Source: CAZOZK01 sp964584245 (GTDB lineage: Bacteria > Patescibacteriota > Microgenomatia > UBA1400 > PJMF01). Taken from it: 17,611 nt of DNA. A program made the position numbers and the translations under genes. The stretch covers positions 1 to 17,611 of the forward strand of contig CAZOZK010000011.1 in assembly GCA_964584245.1 (NCBI GenBank), written 5' to 3'. How positions within the stretch are numbered: position 1 is the stretch's first letter; each line of letters begins with the position of its first letter. Below, one piece after another: positions 13,500 through 17,611 of this stretch. Below the pieces are notes generated by a model. That model did not search any database. It saw only the letters and a list, made by a program, of their open reading frames with translations, and was not told where the DNA came from.

Positions 13500-14057
13500 T
13501 TATTTGTTTGTTGTTCTATTTATTGTTGTTCGTTTAATTGCTTTTGGTTGTACTTGAGCAATTTTCTGTTGTGCAATAGCTGGTTTGCTACTTACTACTT
13601 TAGTTGCGTTGGTCATTGCTTTTGGCTCAACTTCGCTTGCTGAGTCAGTTTTCTTGACGTCAGTTGCTGCCTTTGCTGCTACTTTAGCTGCCTGGTCTTT
13701 TTTGACTGGTTTAGCTACTGAATCACTCTTTTGTCGTAACACTATGCGAATGTTACTAGTTCTCTTCAAAATACTATGTGCTCTTCCGCGACTAACAGCC
13801 TGGAATCGTTTGTAACTCGGACCATCGTTGATCAAAAGCTCAACGAGCTCAAGATCTTCAAACGCAACACCGTGGTTATTTTGCGCGTTTGCAATGACTT
13901 GCTTTAAGGTTTTGAGTAAAACCAAAGTTGATTTGCGTTCAATTACTGCTAATTGACGAAGCATATCAGGCAAGGCAAGCTTCTTGACTTGATTCGCGAC
14001 TAAGCGGATCTTGCGAGAAGACTGTCTGGTTAGTTTTTGTGTTGCAATAAATTCCAT
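13500..14057 (-). CDS. rplV: 50S ribosomal protein L22 (uL22) with long C-terminal tail
   Basis: The core (residues 1-~111) is normal. It starts IATQKLTRQSSRKIRLVANQV, continues IANAQNNHG, and carries the long beta-hairpin that lines the exit tunnel: INDGPSYKRFQAVSRGRAHS and ILKRTSNIRIVL. Residues ~112-185 form an extra tail rich in Lys, Ala, Val, Thr and Gln, less regular than those of L17 and L4 and probably disordered. Total length is 185 aa against about 110-115 typical. AAGGA precedes ATG 14057; it starts 6 nt after rpsS. The tail would project from the ribosome surface or along rRNA. Confidence 0.97.
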   Translation of the reverse strand: MEFIATQKLTRQSSRKIRLVANQVKKLALPDMLRQLAVIERKSTLVLLKTLKQVIANAQNNHGVAFEDLELVELLINDGPSYKRFQAVSRGRAHSILKRTSNIRIVLRQKSDSVAKPVKKDQAAKVAAKAATDVKKTDSASEVEPKAMTNATKVVSSKPAIAQQKIAQVQPKAIKRTTINRTTNK

Positions 14058-14063
14058 AGTTCC

Positions 14064-14348
14064 TTAAGTTTTAGCCAAGACTCGTTTTACAATTTTACCG
14101 TGACCTCTAAATGTTCGGGTTGGTGCAAATTCACCAAGCTTGTGTCCGACCATAGATTCATTACAAAATACTTCAATAAAATTCTTTCCTTGATGCACCA
14201 TAAAGGTGTGTCCCACAAAGTCTGGAGATACAACCGAAGCTCTACTCCAAGTTTTAATTGCTGTTTTATCACCAACTTTCTTCTGTTTAAGAACTTTCTT
14301 AAGCAGTTTTGGATCGATGTATGGACCTTTTTTGCTACTTCGTGACAT
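14064..14348 (-). CDS. rpsS: 30S ribosomal protein S19 (uS19)
   Basis: Protein of 94 aa, standard length, in the small-subunit head with S13. It has MSRSSKKGPYIDPKLLKKV (1-19), IKTWSRASVVSPDFVGHTFMVHQGK and the ending MVGHKLGEFAPTRTFRGHGK. ATG 14348 directly follows the rplB stop (TAAATG), with AGGAG nine or more bases upstream inside rplB, so translation is coupled to L2. Order rplB-rpsS-rplV is canonical S10 operon. Confidence 0.98.
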   Translation of the reverse strand: MSRSSKKGPYIDPKLLKKVLKQKKVGDKTAIKTWSRASVVSPDFVGHTFMVHQGKNFIEVFCNESMVGHKLGEFAPTRTFRGHGKIVKRVLAKT

Positions 14349-15182
14349 TTATTTTGTTCTCCTATCTCGAACAATATATTTGTTTGAGCTTTTAGTTTTC
14401 TTACGTGTCTTCTTACCAAGTGCGTGTTTACCCCATGGTGTCTTTGGATATTTCAAACCAATACCACTTCTGCCTTCTCCTCCACCATGTGGGTGAGAAC
14501 CTGGGTGTTGTGCTGTTCCACGGACTGTTGGGCGGATACCCTTTAGTCGAGTTCGTCCAGCTTTTCCAACTTTTTGATTTTTAGCTTCTTGATTTCCAAC
14601 TTGACCAATTGTAGCCATACAATCTTCACTTATCAATCTAATTTCTTTTGATGGCAGTAATACAGCTACATAGCCTGCATCTTTAGATTGAATCATAGCA
14701 GCAGTTCCTGCTCCTCGGACAATCTGTCCACCTTTGCCAGGTCGCATCTCAACGTTGTGAATGAACATACCAACTGGAATTTCTTTCAGTGGCATTGCAT
14801 TACCTGTTTTCATTTCGACGTTTGAACCTGAGATAATAGTATCTCCGATTGCCATACCATCTGCAGCCAAAATGTATCTCTTTTCACCATCTGCGTAGAA
14901 TACGAGTGCTAAACTAGCGTTTCGCATTGGGTCGTACTCAATTCGCATGATTTTTGCTGGAATATTGTGTTTATTTCTCTTCCAATCTACCAAACGAACT
15001 CTCTTTTTAACACCGCCACCACGATGTCGAACGGTAATTCGACCTTGGAAACCACGGCCTTGTCGTTTGACGTGACCAGACATGAGCAATCCCTTTTCAG
15101 GTTTACCCTTGTGCAATTCACTTCGGTCAAGAGACACTAAGTGTCTTTTTCCTGGGCTAGTTGGTGATGCTGTTCGTAACAT
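14349..15182 (-). CDS. rplB: 50S ribosomal protein L2 (uL2)
   Basis: Protein of 277 aa, standard length, needed for subunit joining and close to the peptidyl transferase centre. It starts MLRTASPTSPGKRHLVSLDR, with GRITVRHRGGGVKKRVR (47-63), IEYDPMRNASLALVFYADGE and the RPGKGGQIVRGAGTAA region. The C-terminal site reads TAQHPGSHPHGGGEGRSG (223-240). It retains the functionally important His (H230, equivalent to E. coli H229), but the usual AMNPVDHPHGGG context is changed, with Ser in place of Asp just before it. AAGGA lies before ATG 15182, 19 nt after rplW. Confidence 0.98.
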   Translation of the reverse strand: MLRTASPTSPGKRHLVSLDRSELHKGKPEKGLLMSGHVKRQGRGFQGRITVRHRGGGVKKRVRLVDWKRNKHNIPAKIMRIEYDPMRNASLALVFYADGEKRYILAADGMAIGDTIISGSNVEMKTGNAMPLKEIPVGMFIHNVEMRPGKGGQIVRGAGTAAMIQSKDAGYVAVLLPSKEIRLISEDCMATIGQVGNQEAKNQKVGKAGRTRLKGIRPTVRGTAQHPGSHPHGGGEGRSGIGLKYPKTPWGKHALGKKTRKKTKSSNKYIVRDRRTK

Positions 15183-15201
15183 TATAGTTCCTTATTCTTT
15201 C

Positions 15202-15510
15202 TTATTCTGCTTGACTTTCTCCGAAATCAAAAACACTAATTTTTTGACCTTTTTTAACTGTAACAATTGCTTTTTTCTGTGGTGCAACTATGGTTGCCAT
15301 TCTCTTTTTACCTGTTGTCTTGCGTACTTTGTGTCCAGTAGTAGTATTAACTGCTTCTACTTTTACTTCGTACACTGCTTCAATTGCATCTTTGATCTGA
15401 AACTTACTTGCCTGGCGAGCAACAATAAACGTATACTTATTCTCATTTTGAGCAAGAAGAAGTGTTCGTTCACTGATTACTGGTCGTTTTATAATTGATG
15501 CTTTGTTCAT
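15202..15510 (-). CDS. rplW: 50S ribosomal protein L23 (uL23)
   Basis: Protein of 102 aa (typical 95-100) at the tunnel exit, where it docks trigger factor and SRP. It has IIKRPVISERTLLLAQNENKY (6-26), FIVARQASKFQIKDAIEAVYEVKV and a basic loop (HKVRKTTGKKRM) before the last strand. ATG 15510 overlaps the rplD stop by one base (TAATG), indicating coupled translation with L4. It precedes rplB by 19 nt. Confidence 0.97.
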   Translation of the reverse strand: MNKASIIKRPVISERTLLLAQNENKYTFIVARQASKFQIKDAIEAVYEVKVEAVNTTTGHKVRKTTGKKRMATIVAPQKKAIVTVKKGQKISVFDFGESQAE

Positions 15511-16316
15511 TATTTGGTAGCTGGTTTAGCTTTTTTTGCGGTACTTTTTTCTGCACTCACTTTTTTGGTTGTCACTGCTTTTGCAACTGCTTTAGCTCTT
15601 TTAGGAGCTGCTGCTTTCTTTTCTGCTGGAGCTGCTTTCACAGTTTTAACTGATTTTGGCTCTTTTGCGACTAATGGTTTTGCTGCCTTCATAGGTTTGT
15701 CACCAATTCGAGCTTCAATATCAGTAAGCGCTGCTGAAGTGAACACAATTGCTTGTGCTTGAGCTACATGCAGTGCAGTTAATTGATATGAAGGAACAGT
15801 CAATACTTTTTTGAGATTTTTAAGTGCTCGCAAGGTACTTTCTGGTGCTTCATGAACAACTACTAATATTCTTGAGCCTGCTTTTGCAACTGGAGCTAAT
15901 AAAGCTGCAGCTTCTTGAGTTTTACCAGTCAATTCATTGAGGTAATCACTCATAAATACAATTTTTGATTGTGCTGACAATGCTGAGTTAAGTGCTTTTC
16001 TCTTCAAAACCTTAGTCAAACCTTTACTCCAGTTTGAGTTAGCTTTTGGTCCATGAGCTCTTCCTCCACCAACAAATATTGGAGCACTTTGAGCACCGTG
16101 ACGTGCATTACCAGTACCTTTTTGCTTGAACCATTTTTTGGTTGTCGCATTTACTTGTGATCGAGTCTTAGTTGCACTTGTACCTTGTCGACCATTACTT
16201 CGATACACCAAAATAGCTTGAGCGAGCAATTGCTTGTTCACTTCTGCTGCGAAAACTGAGTCAGACACGGTTGTGCTTCCTGAGATTCCGGTGTTGGTTA
16301 CGATTGGTACTTTCAT
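15510..16316 (-). CDS. rplD: 50S ribosomal protein L4 (uL4) with Lys/Ala-rich C-terminal tail
   Basis: L4 has a globular domain on the large-subunit surface and an extended loop in the exit tunnel; in E. coli it represses the S10 operon. The core shows VNKQLLAQAILVYRSNGRQG (26-45), the tunnel loop WFKQKGTGNARHGAQSAPIF and GGGRAHGP, LKRKALNSALSAQ (104-116), and the conserved end with AIVFTSAALTDIEARIG. Residues ~206-268 are an added tail of Lys, Ala, Val, Pro and Thr with AKKAKPATK-like repeats. The length is 268 aa against about 205 typical. It lies 17 nt after rplC, with a weak AAGAAAA before ATG 16316. Confidence 0.97.
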   Translation of the reverse strand: MKVPIVTNTGISGSTTVSDSVFAAEVNKQLLAQAILVYRSNGRQGTSATKTRSQVNATTKKWFKQKGTGNARHGAQSAPIFVGGGRAHGPKANSNWSKGLTKVLKRKALNSALSAQSKIVFMSDYLNELTGKTQEAAALLAPVAKAGSRILVVVHEAPESTLRALKNLKKVLTVPSYQLTALHVAQAQAIVFTSAALTDIEARIGDKPMKAAKPLVAKEPKSVKTVKAAPAEKKAAAPKRAKAVAKAVTTKKVSAEKSTAKKAKPATK

Positions 16317-16333
16317 GTGTTTTTCTTAGTTAC

Positions 16334-17089
16334 TTACGCTACTGTTTCTGTTGATTCTACTTGTGGTTCTGCTACTACTTCTGCTGCGACTTCTACTTCT
16401 ACAACTGGTGCTTCTATAACACCTGATGCGTCTTTGTTGATTTCAATTTTTTTGTTCTCACCAGTTTTTTCAATACGAACGATTGAACTGATTGAACCAG
16501 GAACTGGTCCACTCAACCACACTTCTTGTGTAGCAGCGTCTACATGAATAACTGTTAAGTTTCGAACTGTTTGAAGATCTACGCCATAGTGTCCAGGCAT
16601 TTTCTTGCCTTTAAACACTCTACCAGGACTAGTACCTGCTCCGATAGATCCTACTGAACGCTCTCGATCTGATTGACCGTGGGTCTTAGGACCACCACTG
16701 AAGCCATGTCGTTTGATTGCACCTGCAAAACCACGACCCTTTGTTGTACCTTGCACTTTGACGACATCGCCAACTTGTAAGATATCTTGAAGTTGCAATG
16801 TTGTACCAACTAATTGAGCTGCATCAGCAGCCGCAACTTTAACGCCGGACATTGTTGCAACACCAACAGTGAAACCACCCTTTTCAAGGATAGATCTCTG
16901 TGGCTTGTTCATGTTTTTAAGTTTCTTTTTGCCAAAACCGACTTCTAAAATAGCTGTCTCTTCTGTGTAAGCATGAGAACTCACAACAATATTATTTTGC
17001 ACACGACACTTGGTCACCGGCATACGCTTGCCAGCGGTGGTCCAGGCCTGGGACATGCCCAGTTTGGTGGCGAATACTGTTGATACCAT
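16334..17089 (-). CDS. rplC: 50S ribosomal protein L3 (uL3) with acidic C-terminal tail
   Basis: L3 initiates large-subunit assembly and reaches the peptidyl transferase centre. It has VFATKLGMSQAWTTAGKRMP (5-24), KGRGFAGAIKRHGFSGGPKT (117-136), HGQSDRERSVGSIGAGTSPG (137-156) and RVFKGKKMPGHYG. The Gln methylated in E. coli (GSIGQ) is Ala here. The core ends near residue 222. The final ~28 residues have seven Glu and no Lys or Arg, opposite in charge to the tails elsewhere in this cluster. Length is 251 aa against about 210 typical. GAGGA sits 10 nt before ATG 17089, after a 113-nt gap from rpsJ. Confidence 0.97.
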   Translation of the reverse strand: MVSTVFATKLGMSQAWTTAGKRMPVTKCRVQNNIVVSSHAYTEETAILEVGFGKKKLKNMNKPQRSILEKGGFTVGVATMSGVKVAAADAAQLVGTTLQLQDILQVGDVVKVQGTTKGRGFAGAIKRHGFSGGPKTHGQSDRERSVGSIGAGTSPGRVFKGKKMPGHYGVDLQTVRNLTVIHVDAATQEVWLSGPVPGSISSIVRIEKTGENKKIEINKDASGVIEAPVVEVEVAAEVVAEPQVESTETVA

Positions 17090-17202
17090 AGGTTTGTATC
17101 CTCGGTTTTTTGTTTTTGCTCTGTTGTGTTTCGTTCTGAGTATTCAGACGTCACTCCATGCGCTATTTTATACTATTCTTAAGCAAATCACTCTGCTCAG
17201 TG
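17090..17202 (-). promoter_or_regulatory. 113-nt rpsJ-rplC gap with possible internal promoter
   Basis: This is the longest gene-free stretch inside the cluster. The minus strand contains TATAAAAT (17172-17165), a reasonable -10 candidate, but I find no good -35 at 16-18 nt spacing. Further downstream a small hairpin TCTGA-ATAC-TCAGA (17148-17135) is followed by an A-rich tract and the rplC Shine-Dalgarno GAGGA. The gap suggests separate control of rplC onward, by internal promoter or leader structure, but the signals are weak. Confidence 0.3.
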
Positions 17203-17535
17203 TTACATCTTAATCTGGATATCAACTCCAGCTGGTAATTCAAGATGCATCAATGAATCGATTGTTTTACTACTTGGGTTAATAATGTCGATAACCCGCT
17301 TGTGTGTCATAATTTTATAATGTTCTTGTGCGTTCTTATCACTGTGTGGTGAAACCAAGACGGTAAACCATTTAGTGTGTGTTGGCAATGGGACTGGACC
17401 GATAACGGTGGCACCAGTTGCAATTGCGGTATCTAAAATCTTCTTACTAGCCTCATCAATTACACGGTGATCAAAAGACTTCAAACGAACTCTGATCTTA
17501 TATCCAGCTTGGTTACTTACTATTTGTTTTGCCAT
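17203..17535 (-). CDS. rpsJ: 30S ribosomal protein S10 (uS10)
   Basis: First gene of the S10 block; small-subunit head protein that also acts as NusE in transcription antitermination with NusB. The 110-aa protein (typical 101-105) has YKIRVRLKSFDHRVIDEASK (12-31), the GPVPLPTHTKWFTVLVSPH region, and QEHYKIMTHKRVIDIINPSS followed by LMHLELPAGVDIQIK. ATG 17535 has an A-rich upstream region and no distinct Shine-Dalgarno. The 76 nt upstream to the window edge show no convincing promoter; rpsL, rpsG, fusA or tuf, which often precede rpsJ, are not in the window. Confidence 0.98.
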   Translation of the reverse strand: MAKQIVSNQAGYKIRVRLKSFDHRVIDEASKKILDTAIATGATVIGPVPLPTHTKWFTVLVSPHSDKNAQEHYKIMTHKRVIDIINPSSKTIDSLMHLELPAGVDIQIKM

Positions 17536-17576
17536 ACTTTATTTTAATCGTGTAGTTAGTGTGCGTTCTTATTTTT

Positions 17577-17603
17577 CTCTCTGCGTTCTCTGTGAACTCT
17601 GCG
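17577..17603 (-). repeat. Three 9-nt degenerate direct repeats upstream of rpsJ
   Basis: Three consecutive 9-nt units CTCTCTGCG, TTCTCTGTG and AACTCTGCG (plus strand) share the core CTCTGYG. They sit 42 nt upstream of the rpsJ start, next to the window edge. On the transcript strand they read as CGCAGAG-type units. I recall similar CGCAGAG-rich short repeats in intergenic regions of unrelated bacteria, but cannot check that here. The array may continue beyond the window. Confidence 0.5.
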
Positions 17604-17611
17604 GTAAAATC

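Overview
The window is a long, co-oriented block of ribosomal protein genes, all on the minus strand. It joins the classic S10, spc and alpha operons and continues into rplM-rpsI. Read 5' to 3' along the transcript (right to left in window coordinates) the order is rpsJ, rplC, rplD, rplW, rplB, rpsS, rplV, rpsC, rplP, rpmC, rpsQ, rplN, rplX, rplE, rpsN, rpsH, rplF, rplR, rpsE, rplO, secY, adk, map, infA, rpmJ, rpsM, rpsK, rpsD, rpoA, rplQ, rplM, rpsI. The 5' part of a phytoene/squalene-synthase-like gene follows. The rpmJ gene (L36, 37 aa) is short and sits between infA and rpsM.

The likely source is a member of the Candidate Phyla Radiation (Patescibacteria). The clearest sign is the absence of rpmD (L30): only 15 nt separate rpsE from rplO, where rpmD usually lies. 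Supporting signs are the moderately AT-rich composition, very tight gene packing, zinc-free short S14 and S4, and a LID-less adenylate kinase. TGA ends rplN and rpmC, and every other complete gene ends in TAA. This argues against the lineages that read TGA as glycine. I cannot place it more precisely than CPR, and Parcubacteria-like is only a guess.

The genes supply most of the ribosome core, the SecY translocon channel, IF1, methionine aminopeptidase, adenylate kinase and the RNA polymerase alpha subunit. Many neighbours are translationally coupled: rplN/rplX and rpmC/rpsQ overlap by 4 nt, rpsC/rplP and rplD/rplW by 1 nt, and rplB/rpsS abut. Larger gaps lie before rplC (113 nt), rpoA (84 nt), rplQ (75 nt), infA (69 nt) and secY (69 nt). 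These hold the only promoter-like or hairpin elements I could find. There are no tRNA or rRNA genes, insertion sequences or CRISPR arrays.

The window is mostly an ordinary, conserved housekeeping locus, and I see no novel multi-gene system in it. The points that deserve a second look are: histone-H1-like Lys/Ala tails on five ribosomal proteins, with an acidic tail on L3; an extended -10 promoter so close to infA that its mRNA may be leaderless; a 9-bp hairpin between rpoA and rplQ; and an abrupt GC-rich, apparently chimeric left edge inside the phytoene-synthase-like gene.
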